A stretch of DNA of 64,000 bases from Bolinopsis microptera (GCF_026151205.1 NC_087080.1:8521720-8585719); one strand, 5' to 3'; shown: positions 42,958 through 55,644, numbered from the stretch's first letter. The notes: generated by a model not told the origin, from the letters alone. Numbers and translations are program-made.

Positions 42958-45109
42958 GGCTGCAATTTTTGTGACTTAATGGTAGTTGTGTTTTCCCCCT
43001 ACATTTTTGGGAGACGCAAATTAAATGTTGACAGAAAAAGATTTAAAGATTTATAGGAATGATCGACTGATCACATTCATCTCTTTAACCTATCACCAGC
43101 TATGTTCTGCCCAAAATGAATTATTATGTATACAGTACAATCGCATGATTGAACACAACTAGCAACAGTCAACAAGCAATCAAGCGATGGTTATGCCTAA
43201 GAAGATTAGTATTACCGATCGTCAAAACAAACAAAATTATAAACACCAGTATCATGTATGAAAGAACAATTCTTCATTTAACATCGTATCGTGAACGTTA
43301 TTTCTTTCCACGATCTTGCAATCGCAACGAAGCTGAAATAATATTTAAGTTCTGAAATGAGTCGGACTTGTGAACTTTGATGTGGTCTGAATGGCAGAGC
43401 AAGTCATCAGTATACACTATACATTTGAACTTACTCTTTACTTCGTAATGTCAAATTATACATCTCCATTAATTAATAATCAATTATATTTAATTAGCAT
43501 AGCATAAACAAGGGAAAAAATCACCAGGTCGATATTGAAGGAGTGACAGTTTCATAGTTAAATTTAAATAGAATTTAATGCAGGTGTCATAATCCATTTA
43601 TATACTTATAGTGGCGGCGCCGCCAAATGACACCACCAACAACAAAAAAGGAGATATTTTGGACGATTGGAGACCTATAATGCTTCTAATTATTTTAAGA
43701 AATAACACATAACCTAACAAAAATGTACCTAGCTGGTGACCTGAATATGTCATTAAAATATGTCATCTGACCTGATTTTGGAAGCTTTCAACAACATAAA
43801 ATGACAAAACAGCATAATTAAACGAATCACAAATCGGCGTATAAAGTAATCCAATCAGCTCAATGGATGTGGCTGCTGACAACAATCCATCACAACAATT
43901 GCTATAATCCCGGTCAAGCACAGCTGTCAGTACGCAATATTATATATAATGAATAGTCATACTTTCCCGTCTTTATTATACCCTTACATTTACAGTTGCT
44001 GAGCTGTATTATTGCAGCAATTCTAGGAATGCAGAATAAATTGCAGCCACTTTGTTCCCTACAATTGTGAAGCACCTTCTACGTCAGACGTGCGTCAAGG
44101 GAAATGTAACTGGCTGGTAAAGAAAGTGTTACAATCGGTCACTTATTACAATTGGTCACCTTTAATTGGTCACATGGCCAGCACTGAACATCGGCCTAGA
44201 GCAGGAGGTTATTGTAGGACAGCTGCGGGCGTGGAGATCATTAGGCCTTTAACCGAACTATGTAGCACTTTCAACTGCATAATAAAGTAATAAGCATGAG
44301 AGGCCGCCACAAATTTCACCGCCCTCATCAATTTTCAGTAATCATTCAATGAAATTAAGATTCAGCAGCATATATTGAGAGTATAACTATAACCCTATAT
44401 AAGAACAAAGGAAAGTATCAAATCTTAAAGTTGAAACATGAAATGACCCGGAACGCAAATATTCCACTTTCATTTCTTAATGTTCATACACCTCTGCAAA
44501 TGCAATAAAACATAAAATTTGACACTCAATAGCAATATTATCGACGAGGGATCAAATAATGCACCGGAGGCGCTCAACAAGACTACCGACAATACTCACT
44601 ATACAGTTTGTTAGATGGCAGTGAAATATGACAGATAATCTTCGACTTCAGAAGAAAACAGCAGCTACGATCAATATATGTCTTAATAATAATAGTTGTA
44701 CACACGAGCACAGAGTCAGGTCTCAGGATGAGCTGCTGCAATTTCGTGATTCTGACAGGTTATAATACGCCTCGGTCATAGGATGATATTTGAGATTACA
44801 TTTTTATCGCTCAAAAGTCAGAAGTCAACTTATGTTGAAATTTATGAGGAACATGATCATCAAACTACGATGTGTCTGGACAAGTTGTATGTTAACTTTC
44901 AGATGCCCTAATATGGGCATTTTCATAATGAACTGTCACGGAAGCAGTGTCACGGTCACTGTTAATTGCACAGTAGTCAACGGTATGGTACCAATACCAA
45001 AGTAGGATAAGAATGTGCAGAAATACCATTACCATAATATACGTAACCACTAAGTCTAACTAAGAACGTAGCGTATCTAAATCGAACGTGGTGTTGTAGT
45101 ATATTGCCC

Positions 45110-45172
45110 AAAGAGACTGAAGATGGAATGGATCAAAGAGTGCCCAAAGAGACTGAAGATGGAATGAATGAA
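45110..45172 (+). repeat. Tandem duplication of about 35 bp
   Basis: GCCCAAAGAGACTGAAGATG, then GAATG, occurs twice. Confidence 0.8.
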
Positions 45173-45194
45173 ATGTGCTGTCAGACCACTTAAA

Positions 45195-45262
45195 ATTAAT
45201 TACTGGGCCGCGCTCAGCCTGTCATTCCGCCAAATCTTTATTCGTTAATGAACATAATAGCC
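45195..45262 (+). repeat. Dispersed repeat, second copy near 55330
   Basis: GCGCTCAGCCTGTCATTCCG and the following 40 bp match 55339-55400, both ending AGCCTGGGGT. Perhaps a SINE fragment. Confidence 0.6.
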
Positions 45263-45532
45263 TGGGGTCCTCAGGTAAAAAATTAATTGATAATTGATGA
45301 TCATGACGTATATGGAATGATATTCTTAACCTGATCTATCATAAAAATCACCTCGTACAGTTATGAGCTGACTACAGCTGTTGTGACTTGTGAGAGTGGC
45401 AAATATTGAAGAATACTAGTAACTATATATACTATTCGTAAATTCTTCGACAGAAAACAGGTTCCATAAAGTTACAATTGCCTTCCAACAAAAGACTCCC
45501 GCTAGTACAGTTCGAAAATCTAACTGTAAATA

Positions 45533-45812
45533 ATCTCAAATCTTGATAGAAACTGAACGAACAATGGCACAGAGCAGAGCTCAAATAAACACAAAGGCTA
45601 CAACAAGTCACGAGAATATGCCCTAACATGAACTCCCCTGCACATATCCCTGGCTCCTCCTAGAATGCGACCGTCAATCATTTTGAATCTCGATAGAAAC
45701 TGAACGAACAATGGCACACAACACAGCTCCAATAAACACAAAGGCTACAACACGTGACACAGAAGTCAGAACATGCCCTACCAACCCCCCATATTCCTGG
45801 TTCCACCAAGAA
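45533..45812 (+). repeat. Tandem duplication of about 142 bp
   Basis: GATAGAAACTGAACGAACAA and about 110 bp beyond it occur twice, with substitutions and small indels. Confidence 0.8.
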
Positions 45813-46595
45813 TGCACGGCAAGCAATAATGAGTACGGGAAGTGCTACTACCGGCCCGGACAACCCGGACAGCAAAGGTATATATAACCACCAAGGGACT
45901 AATTATACCTTATGTGTTGCCGCGAGTATAATTCCTAACAATGTACGGAGAATCGGTGTGAGATGGTATTTTGGGCTGATTGTTCTGTCGTAAACGTGAG
46001 CTGGGATAAAGGTAATTATTTTTATTAGTATTTTGTACCGTGGAATCTTTTTTATTGGTGAGAATTGGATTTGTCTGTGTTTAATTTTATGGCAAATAAT
46101 GAAAAGATGTTTTAATATAATACTTTTGGACACGATACGAAGGGAAACACACAACATAAGATGTTTTAACAATTTTACAATGCACCCAATTTTAGATTTT
46201 ACAATGAATATGATTATAAAAATACGATTTAAAAAATTATATTTACGTAAAAATTATCATCAGGGTATTAGTCCGCCAAGAGTTCTTATTAATTACTAGT
46301 TAAATTGCTGGTATAAAATGGGGATAAAAAATGTATAATCATATAATGATATTGAAACAATCATGCCAACAAGTATATTTTGTGATCAAAAGAAACAACT
46401 CGGTTTTTGATAAATCGCCAGACAACCCAGAAATCGCTATTTGACGACATGTAGAGATGTATCGAAGACAAGTAAAAACAGTTATGAAACTAAAAGCGCA
46501 AACATTTTAAAATTAAGGAGTTCAGTCTGAAAGAAATCAACACCTAGAAATTGTCATTTATAGAGCCCGAGTATTGAGCTGTGCGAAGGTATCCT

Positions 46596-46642
46596 GTGTT
46601 ACTATGGTTACTATGGTTGCTATGGTTACTATGGTTACTATG
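46596..46642 (+). repeat. 9-bp repeat
   Basis: About five copies of TTACTATGG, one with GCTATGG. Confidence 0.85.
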
Positions 46643-47264
46643 TGTTCCCGTATTATACTGTGTAGGGTTCATACTCGTCCCTCTTCATTATGTAGGTCCT
46701 GAAAATAAGTTGATGTTAATTAAAGTCATACGGTGTGCTGAGTTGTGACCCTTTGAAGCGAACTTAAAATATATTTTGCTTTCGTAACTGAGTGTCATTG
46801 ATGTTGATTGTTGGTCACCTCTAAATTCTTAGCCAACCCTTAATTTGATCTTAACTCTGCTGTAAGGCATAATGTAATAAAGTTTGATAAGGTTACGAAG
46901 AAGTGAAGCTCATCCTGATTCTACAGAATAGTTATAGTAATTGGATTAATAAAAGATTAATTTAGCTTAATTAGGGATACAATTTTAATTAGTGTTTTAG
47001 ATATAGATCAAGTGTCAAGTGTACAATGCACAATGCACATGTGTCATGCATATCTATAACACACGTTAAAGCTGACAAGCGACAAGTAAGATTGAAATTC
47101 AAGGGACTTCTGTCAATGTTTAATTATAATATTAATTGGTTTCATAAGATTTAATAACGGTCAAACATACAATATTTAAAAGTTCATGTTAAGATTCATG
47201 CGGAGCGTATCTATATAGAACATGCTTTATTTTAAAGTTCATGCTATGATTCATGCGGAGTGTA

Positions 47265-47460
47265 TCTATATCACAATGCTGGCAAGCATAACCGTTGCCC
47301 TTATATTCACAACACTATGTACCCCCTATACTATTATATCCCCTTTATTGTTTTCCAGGCATTAAGACTCATCGAAAGTAGTTCAGCAGGTATATTTAAG
47401 TTCAAAACATTCTAATTCGATGTTAAAGATGACAGGAATAAGAAATAGTTATGTGGAGGT
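47265..47460 (-). repeat. Inverted copy of the receptor 3' flank with an empty MITE site
   Basis: The reverse complement matches 26270-26373 followed directly by 26489-26570. At the join there is one TTAA (GAGTCTTAATGCC on the minus strand). Homology ends before any coding sequence. Confidence 0.82.
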
Positions 47461-48720
47461 TTTTAAGAAATTTGCGCAAAATACGCGCCAGCATGTTATA
47501 CGAAATTAGGTAAAAAACCCAAAATCGCCATATTCAGGTGCCTTAAAAACCATGTTAAAATCGAGTTAGAGATCTGAAACTTTGCAGAGCGTCTAGACCT
47601 TGTCCAAATCGACTGTAAAAAAAATTTCATGTTGCAGGAGTATCGGGAAGTGGGTTTTCTGGAACCCCTGTTTTACAACAGATTGTCGTGAAGCTATATA
47701 TGTATATATATAAGTATATATGTATAGACGCTTTTGCAGTAAATTGTAGCCTACATTTAAGTGTCCGTAGATTCAAAAGTATAAAAGATACAGTCATTTC
47801 GAACCACAGGTTTTCAAGATAATTGTTTATACTTTAGTTTACATTATATCGAAAAATAATTTATCGTCATCATCATCACTTGATGACGTCATCAATTTAA
47901 GTGTTTTTAAAACTTGATTTTTGACAAAATAACAACTTTTCAAATCGATTTTAAAGCATTAAGGAGTAATTTTATTCAAAATCTGAGGACATTTTCATCT
48001 CAGATAATTGTTCAAGCATTCTGAAAATCTACCGGAAAGTTTTCCTACCTTGCTCCTTCATAAAGATATTCGCTATTGAAGTTTGTGCTTTTTTGAAGAA
48101 TAATTTTATAAAAACACAAAAGTTGTGAATTAGTATTCTCTGGTGTTGGGCCATCCCTTGGGTTGTGGAGCTCAATTTTGCTTCCTAAAGGTCTAAATTG
48201 TGTTATAGGCTAGTTTTAAAGTTGAAAATCGAAAAGTTGCACACGTGGGGACACGCCCAAATTCATTTAAAATAGCTAAAATCACTAAAAATTGTTATTT
48301 TCACGATTTTTACCAACTTTGGAGTCCCGTTGTGATCCAAGTTCTTTTTGAAATCTTCTGAAACTTTTCATGCTTATCAAACTATATATTAAATAACACT
48401 ATGCAAAAATTTATGGTGATTCAATATTTTATGCGCACGCAACGTCCGCTCAAAGTTTGCACGTGCGAAAGGTGAGAATTTTGCTCATTCGTGATTTCGA
48501 ATATATTCTGCTTTCCCACGATATTAAAATGGCATTATATATGAATTTAATGCCAACTTGAATGAGTAAAAAGTGCTATATTCAGTCTGTTATTGACAGA
48601 TATGCCTACCTAAACACAAGGAAACGTTTTCAAAGGTAAAATTTCGAAATCGTTGAAATTACCTCCTTATTAAGTTTCGACTGTGTAAATTATCCTGACA
48701 TTATAGTCAAAAAGAGATGA

Positions 48721-49051
48721 TATTTGACCAAAACCCATAATCATGGGTAGAGTGAACCGCTGCCAGTGTCTCTCTTTTCCAAACAAAAGAAAATGATATT
48801 AATTTGAGGAACCGTCCGCAAATGCAAATTGATACCGAGAATGAAATCGGTCGCTCGCTTTTCCCATTCATTCACGGCTTACGTATTGTAATAAAGCTTA
48901 TTGAATGGGAAAAGCGAGCGACCGATTTCATTCTCGGTATCAATTTGCATTTGCGGACGGTTCCTCAAATTAATATCATTTTCTTTTGTTTGGAAAAGAG
49001 AGACACTGGCAGCGGTTCACTCTACCCATGATTATGGGTTTTGGTCAAATA
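48721..49051. repeat. Foldback with perfect 150-bp arms
   Basis: 48721-48870 and 48902-49051 are exact reverse complements by inspection, separated by 31 bases. No target duplication was found. Confidence 0.9.
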
Positions 49052-49338
49052 GAACATGCTTTATTTTAAAGTTCAAGCTATGATTCATGCGGTGTATCTA
49101 TAGCAACTAACTACCTAACTAAGCGGCATGGGGCTGCTCATATTCTGTCCTCTTAATGATGAACGACCTGAGTTTGGAATTAAAATTACTTCTTATTTTA
49201 CCAGTTATTGTTATTACTTTATTAGATGAAGTTTTTGTTATTGACATTAAATAAAAAATAAAGTAACAAAATTGATCTGTGGCATATTATACAGATCTGG
49301 GCATATAAGGTAAACGATGTAAATTGTTATAATTTGTT

Positions 49339-49439
49339 TTACCGAAGGTAACAAGCGAGAGCCATTCCTAGGAGTTCCACAATAGCAACACCCAGAACTC
49401 CGAATCCGATGTACTTGGCGTTGGTGTTCACGAAAGTGT
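49339..49439 (-). CDS. Tetraspanin exon 6 (fourth transmembrane helix)
   Basis: Acceptor CTACCAG. It encodes YIGFGVLGVAIVELLGMALA and ends CYLR before TAA at 49339-49341. A short tail after TM4 is normal for the family. Confidence 0.93.
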
Positions 49440-49688
49440 CTGGTAGAGTTAACGATTTTAATATATTATTACGAGTTTTAAGGATGATATACTATAAACA
49501 TTAAACAGATCGAAAAATCTTGTGTTCTATAACATGTATAATATGACCTAATATTATTGAATTTGAACAAAAATCTTAGTAACAATGGTGTAACCATAGT
49601 AACAATGGTAACCATGGTAACAATAATAAACAGGGAAATAATAGCTAATAATTAATCTATTTTCACTGATAATGACTCTAAAACTCAC

Positions 49689-49830
49689 TAATGGTAGGGT
49701 AGCATCCCTCTTGGTAGGCAGAAGCGTAATCACAGGTGGCGTTGTCCTTGCAGCAAGAAGTCGGGGGAGCGGTGTAATTTCGAGCCGACCAATCAGAGGG
49801 ACCTTCCACACCACAACACTTCAGGACGGA
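49689..49830 (-). CDS. Tetraspanin exon 5 (large extracellular loop)
   Basis: A 142-bp exon (phase 0 to 1). It carries the signature KCCGVEGPSDW, then PTSCCKDNATC and EGCYPTIS. The CCG motif and paired downstream cysteines define the tetraspanin large loop. Confidence 0.95.
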
Positions 49831-49997
49831 CTGGGGAAATTTTGTTAAAGTTGAATCTGTGAATTCATTCAAGGATACAAGGCTAAAGCGTTTATCACGG
49901 TCGGTTCTTATCGTAGTTTATGTGATATATATAATATTATAGTTTACATGATGTGTAACCATAATTTATTTTACAAAACTGACCTGCTTTTATTAAG

Positions 49998-50833
49998 GGG
50001 GGGGGGGGGGGGGGGGGGGGGGGGTATTTATATATATTTATATATATATATATTTGTGAAACTTGATTTCGAGATAGCAGTGAACCAACAAACTAGGACC
50101 AGTGACCGAACTTTTGAGGGGTCCCGGACCGCAACCGCCAAACAGTGCCCGCGGGGCAGCCACGCCCATATTTGGTCCAAATTAGGCCCAATTTTAAATG
50201 CCCAAAACCCAGGTTTATGGTGCTCTAATTGTAGCTAGTGGTCTCCTGAACTCGTATATGAAATTTCATCAATATTGGGAAAAAAATGACTGAGTTATGA
50301 GCCAAAAACCATATGCCCATATTTGGGCATACGCACCAAATTTGGTCAAATATCAATATTTTTTAATGAAACTTACTTTTTATGAAAGGTAAGACTAAAC
50401 TACATATTCTCTGTAAGTTATAGCTTTATATCTGTTTAAATGTGGATACTAAGGCGAAAAGACCACAAAACATGAACTAAATTGCCGGTATCTTGGTTCG
50501 CGATATTCGCAGAATTGATGTCATTAAAATTGTAACAACTCAATCAGTTTCCAAAATTTTTCCATGAAATTTTCGGAATCGACTCGAAATCGCATTTCCA
50601 CCTTATTTTGAGAACAGATTTCTGATTTATTAGGCTCCAAAAAAATTCCAAAATTTTCTCAGAAAAATTCAGAATTTGGCCGCCAAATTGCTTTGGAGGC
50701 CTAAACCCCGGTTGGGGTCCGGGACCCCCTCAAAAGTTCGGTCACTGGTCCTAGTTTGTTAGTCAACTGCTATCTCGAAATCAAGTTTCACAAAAAAATA
50801 TCCATTGCCCCCCCCCCCCCCCCCCCCCCCCCC
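49998..50833. mobile_element. 0.84-kb inverted-repeat element with poly-G/poly-C ends in a tetraspanin intron
   Basis: It begins with a G run and ends with a C run. About 110 bp inside each end are inverted repeats (GTGAAACTTGATTTCGAGAT, TAGTTTGTTGG-like, CGAACTTTTGAGGGG). The interior has no coding sequence. A partial relative is at 36606-36731. Confidence 0.8.
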
Positions 50834-50857
50834 TTATATTATAAATTAGTTGTTTAC

Positions 50858-50936
50858 CTGCAGAGTGTCAATGGTGTCTTGGCAGATCGGCTCGGTCTGG
50901 TTGTTGTATTTATCCATACAGTCCCCGAACTGTTCC
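50858..50936 (-). CDS. Tetraspanin exon 4
   Basis: A 79-bp exon (phase 2 to 0). It encodes EQFGDCMDKYNNQTEPICQD of the large loop, with an N-glycosylation site NQT. Confidence 0.9.
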
Positions 50937-51058
50937 CTGAAGTTTTACACGTGGTTAACCAAATACTATGAGTTAAGTATCAAAATTAACGAAACTTTTC
51001 AAAATGAATTTAACTCCTCAAATTTAGTGTAATTGTAATAATAAGATCACGTGAATGG

Positions 51059-51138
51059 ACGTGACATGACGTCACACCACGTGACATGACGTCATAGCAC
51101 GTGACATGACGTCATACCACGTGACATAACGTCACACC
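51059..51138 (+). repeat. 20-bp repeat with E-box and CRE-like motifs, four copies
   Basis: The unit is CACGTGACATGACGTCATAC with minor variants. Most units hold CACGTG and TGACGTCA. It lies in the intron between tetraspanin exons 3 and 4. Confidence 0.9.
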
Positions 51139-51159
51139 AAGTGTTGGTAGCCTACTAAC

Positions 51160-51304
51160 TTGATGGATTTGGTGACGGAGTCCTTGTTTGCGTAGACTGC
51201 GATAGCAAGGGCGATCTCTCCGATGAAGATGAGGGTTACCAGAGAGAAGTACAGCAGGAGCATACATCTGTTTTGGGTCAAGGAACCGCAGCAGCCGAGC
51301 AGAC
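51160..51304 (-). CDS. Tetraspanin exon 3 (third transmembrane helix)
   Basis: A 145-bp exon (phase 1 to 2). It starts LLGCCGSLTQNRCMLLLYF, the conserved CCG of the inner loop, then TM3 (LVTLIFIGEIALAIAVY). Confidence 0.95.
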
Positions 51305-51847
51305 CTAAGGAGAAGTAGTTAACGTTTCACTTTCACCTTTTATTTCACTGGAGAGCGCAGTGAAATCTTATGCTTTACAAGTTTTGAAGTAATACCAAAC
51401 GTATTTCTGACAGAGGGAGTGTTAAATGTTATAGTTTCCGTGATTTCTACGGACTTTGATAAGAGATATTATAAATATTACGGGTCGAGTTGAAAGAGTC
51501 TAATTTCGTTGGTACTTCGTAAGAAATTTCTTGGACGAGCTTTATCAAGAAAGCCGCCTACACAGGGGGGTTTGGAAAGCCTACACCCTACCTAAACCCC
51601 CCTCCCCCTCCCCCCGTCAGCATTTCTATAACCCCTAGCTGACAGGGGGAGGGGTGTGGTAAAATTGGCAAAAATCTTGCTGACGTCATATGTGAACCCT
51701 CGCTTAGTTTATTAGACTCAACGTCCATATATAATTAACACGTTTAGCAATTTAAATTTGAAATTCAGGTTTACGGTATAATCCAAATTACCATGACATC
51801 ACCATGACATCACCATGACATCGCCATGACAGTAGCCAGAAACCTAC

Positions 51848-51947
51848 CGACTACGAAGACGATGCAGCCTAGAGAAATGAGGAAGAGCGCTGATGTCTGG
51901 AGGGTGTCATGTGATACTTCAATGTGCTTGAGATCCTCCAGTTGTAC
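51848..51947 (-). CDS. Tetraspanin exon 2 (second transmembrane helix)
   Basis: A 100-bp exon (phase 0 to 1). It encodes the small loop and TM2 (SALFLISLGCIVFVV). Confidence 0.93.
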
Positions 51948-52394
51948 CTGCAGGTTTATTATTAATAATTACCAATCATGCCACATAATATTACTTATTT
52001 ATTTCAGCGAGATGATGTAATGTTTGAACGACTGATATTAATAGTAATGAAGGTGCCGTTTTGGCTGACTGTACTTTGATATGGTTTGATAATCTATTAA
52101 TTTTAAACAGGAGCAGACTAATTTAACATTTCGTTCCACTAAATTGCAGAACATGAAATTATCTATAGCACTAGCAGTAGCAGTAAAAGGTAAATTGCTG
52201 GAATAAAGGTCGTCCATAGAAGGGCCTAAATCAACGATTTAGTGTACAAAGCTCATGATAGACGTTTATGGAGAAGCTATTATATGGGTGAGTCGAGACT
52301 ACTCGGCCACTCGATTTTATGATTTATTTTCTATTATCTTGTGTTTGCTGTATATAGTTGATTAATAGAAGGGCCGATAACGTAGATTGCTTAC

Positions 52395-52508
52395 CTTTAC
52401 ATAGATTCCCACTCCCAAAATCACTCCTCCAGCAGCCCAGAATATGAAGTTCAGAACAAAGAGGATTATTCGGATGAACTCCCCGCAGCAGACTTGAAGA
52501 CTATTCAT
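52395..52508 (-). CDS. Tetraspanin exon 1 (N-terminus, first transmembrane helix)
   Basis: It starts at ATG 52508 with MNSLQVCCGEFIRIILFVLN, followed by TM1, phase 0 out at GTAAGC. Together the six exons give about 243 residues, normal for the family. Tetraspanins organise receptors, integrins and Ig proteins in membrane microdomains and vesicles. It resembles CD9/CD63-type members; no exact orthologue is claimed. Confidence 0.95.
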
Positions 52509-52552
52509 TTCGAGTCTGAACGGAGTCTGGTTATTACTTAATTATAATTTAA

Positions 52553-52695
52553 CATATTCAACATGTTCATTATATTCAACATGTTCAACATGTTCATTAT
52601 ATTCAACATGTTCAACATGTTCAGCGTATTCAACATGTTCAACATGTTCAGCGTATTCAACATGCTCAACATGTTCAGCGTATTCACTGTTCAGC
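52553..52695 (+). repeat. 27-bp minisatellite just upstream of the tetraspanin start
   Basis: ATTCAACATGTTCAACATGT followed by TCAGCGT, repeated about five times with variants. Confidence 0.88.
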
Positions 52696-52699
52696 GTAT

Positions 52700-55390
52700 T
52701 TATCATAACTTAACATATTCAATGGATACATGATTTTTGATGCGATTAAATACACTCTATTTTTAGTTGTTTGCAGGCTGCTGCAAGGTATCACTCTGAG
52801 GTCTAACAGTGTGTGTTTGTGTCATGGTCAAAGCGCGGGTGTGTTTTTCCAAGAATCAGATTACGCCAAACAAGGAAGTAAAATATAGTAAAGTCTAGAA
52901 TTATGAGAACAGTTCCAAGAATGAGCTTGTGTTGAATAGTATAATTATATGGGTTGGAGACGGTAGAGCACTTTCTTGAAAATCACTTCAGCGGCCTTAT
53001 AGAGCGAGCTCTCTGTGTACTCGTAACTTCTTTAAACCACTACAAGGTGAAATGCATGGGTGTCCCTAACGAAAAGTATCAAGTCAAAAGTAAGGACAAG
53101 TATCAAGTCAAAAGTAGAATGTTGTTGAGTTTAGGGGTATATTTAACCCAGAACCCACGTCTGTACACTTCCTAGGCTTATAGTTCAAGTACATTGTACA
53201 GGGCAAAATTTGTACAGTAGTACTGTAGTACTAGTACCAAATTTGTAGGTTACATTCACTTGGCTTTAGAGATGCCACAGGTAAAGTTTGACAGACAAAA
53301 AAATGTGCGGAGTTTTTATGGGGTATAGACCATGTAGAAAATCTCAAAATTCTGTAAATTACTCAGTTTCGGCTCAAGATCCAATTTCAGTTGAGAATTT
53401 AGGCTTTCTTGAGAAACCAATTTTCTGTTACACAGAATTCCATGCTGTCTATTGCTTCGTTATCAAATAACAGCAAAATGTAAAAATAATGAGATGTTTC
53501 TGACCCACCTTGTAAAACAGAACCACAAATAAATTCAAGCAGTTGTGACCCGGTATTAATTTAGATCTAGTACATTTAATTTCCAAGTCTCGAGATAGAA
53601 TTTCCTTATAGTTTTGAAGCGACAATACAATTATACACCGTAACTCATGCATAGATCAACCAGTATTGCAAAGAAAATAGTTTAATAACCCAACAAAGCA
53701 AGATTTTTGATGTACAACATGGTCATAATATGGTATCAAATTTTTTAAAAACCCTGAGAATGCATTATATGGCTACATTTGTTAGTGTTCTCTATAATAT
53801 CGAACTTATATGGTAAGATGGTATATGACCAATCCACAGCCCCCTATACGAAGAAGAAGAAGAATTGGTATATATGACCAAGTACCAACGCATATGATAA
53901 AGTGTTCGATTACGATAATACTATAACGAACTTGTCAATATAATCTTAGTCAGTTTTCATCCGTACAAACAATTTCATCGTGCATGCTTTAACTTTTAAG
54001 ATTCAAGAATGAACTGAACTGAAAGGACAAATGAATAAACTGGCAGTAATCAACTGGTAAGGGCGGAAACAATAAACATAATGCACTAGAAAATGACCGG
54101 AATGCTAAAACTAGTATGAGTAAAAGTATAAACCGAATTTTTAAAACTGTGATTCGGATACCCTAAAAAGTTTGGTATGCTAAATAACCTAAAGATAACC
54201 TGTCAAAATGCGTTCCAATTACGGTCGTGATTTCAGCGAATGTTAAAATTTGGCTCGGTGACAAATATATAATAGTCTCTGTAAAAGTGATCAGTACTAC
54301 GCCAGTCCTAAATTACATGATTAATGGCAGGTAAAAACCGCTCGTACAATGGTAAATTCTGCAGACAGCAATGGTAAAGTCTGGGGAAGGGTAACACAAT
54401 TTCACACGACACCGTCAAGAGACCGAGGAGCAAAGACAAGTCACAAGTAAGAGGAAAATGTGGTGTACGCAACATTTCTACTTCCTTAGCTGACGTGTAC
54501 ATGACTTAACGCTTTATTCCACGTGCCTGGGTCACGTGTAGCACGTGGTTATCAGGTTACACGTGTAATCTTAAGATGAGACGCGCACGTGACCGTGTCA
54601 CGTGGTTCAGGTGCATTGTAATCCTACACCACGATTTTACAGAGCAGAAAGTCATGTGCTTCTGCTCTAGCTCAGGCAGTCTTATCTGAGTTTCTTTATT
54701 GGCAGTTATCATGATATATATAATACATTTGACAAAAACGAACTTGTGCAATGTCTGAATTGTGACAGCTTGATCCTGTTCAAGTTGTAATATAATAATA
54801 TATAATAATATAATTGTAATATAAGGCATAAGAGCTATTTAACTTCCGATTAATGCGATGGTAGAGAATTATAATTAATAGAATTACATCATATATATAA
54901 ACTTCACTGTAATACTGATCCAGATGACTGCACTCTCACTACATATAAGCAAACAGGAATATTCCAGTAATAATCCTTATCTCATACAATAATGAGGTGT
55001 GCAGTAGTTTAACGAATAAGGTAATAATATGTATTTATCTATTTATATTAGGCATAAGCTGCATGTGATACAGTGCAGTGTACATTAATGGGACTTTAAT
55101 GGCCACGATCATATGAATTATAAGTCATATGATCGTGGCCTAGAGTACTAAATATGGTCACTAAACCGTATACGGCCATATATAACCGGCAGAACACAAG
55201 AAAGTAACACACAAGTCACAACCACGACAGAAACTAAAGTTGAGTAGATTGAGATATAAGATAAATCTCTAATTGATAGCTGTTGTCTAGATTGCTGATA
55301 GGAGTTAATTACAGTCGTTATACAGTGCATTACTGGACGGCGCTCAGCATGTCATTCCGCCGAATCTCTACTCGGTTGTTTATGTTTATG
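52700..55390. other. Intergenic stretch without a supported gene
   Basis: A cluster of CACGTG motifs lies at 54520-54610 and a 16-bp-arm hairpin (GGCCACGATCATATGA) at 55100-55140. Otherwise nothing recognised. Confidence 0.5.
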
Positions 55391-55400
55391 AACATACTAG

Positions 55401-55644
55401 CCTGGGGTAATACAGTGCACCTGGGGCAATACAGTGCACCTGGGGTAATACAGTGTACCAGCTGGGGTAATACAATGCACCTGGGGTAATACAGTGCACC
55501 TGGGGTAATACAGTGCACCTGGGGTAATACAGGGCACCTGGGGTAATACAGTGTACCAGCTGGGGTAATACAGTGCACATGGGGTAATACAGTGCACCTG
55601 GGGTAATACAGTGCAGGCCTGGGTCCCAGGGTAATACAGTGCAC
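55401..55644 (+). repeat. 19-bp minisatellite, about twelve copies
   Basis: Copies of CTGGGGTAATACAGTGCAC with some longer units. The open frames on the minus strand are products of the repeat. Confidence 0.95.

Larger units (their letters stand above)
35698..49338. other. 13.6-kb gene-poor region rich in repeats
   Basis: I found no exon series or domain here. It holds the repeats listed separately, a poly-C run, GC-rich GCGGGCCCGG motifs near 37150, an ATTTC-type microsatellite at 38657-38678 that may be a LINE tail, a GGGTTTGGGTGTTAT repeat near 40175, and duplications near 45.1-45.8 kb. Promoters of the ligase gene presumably lie at its left edge. Confidence 0.6.

Noticed and set aside
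42835-43056. VPAVPE-repeat protein
   Set aside because: An 18-bp repeat keeps the frame open; no other support for a gene.
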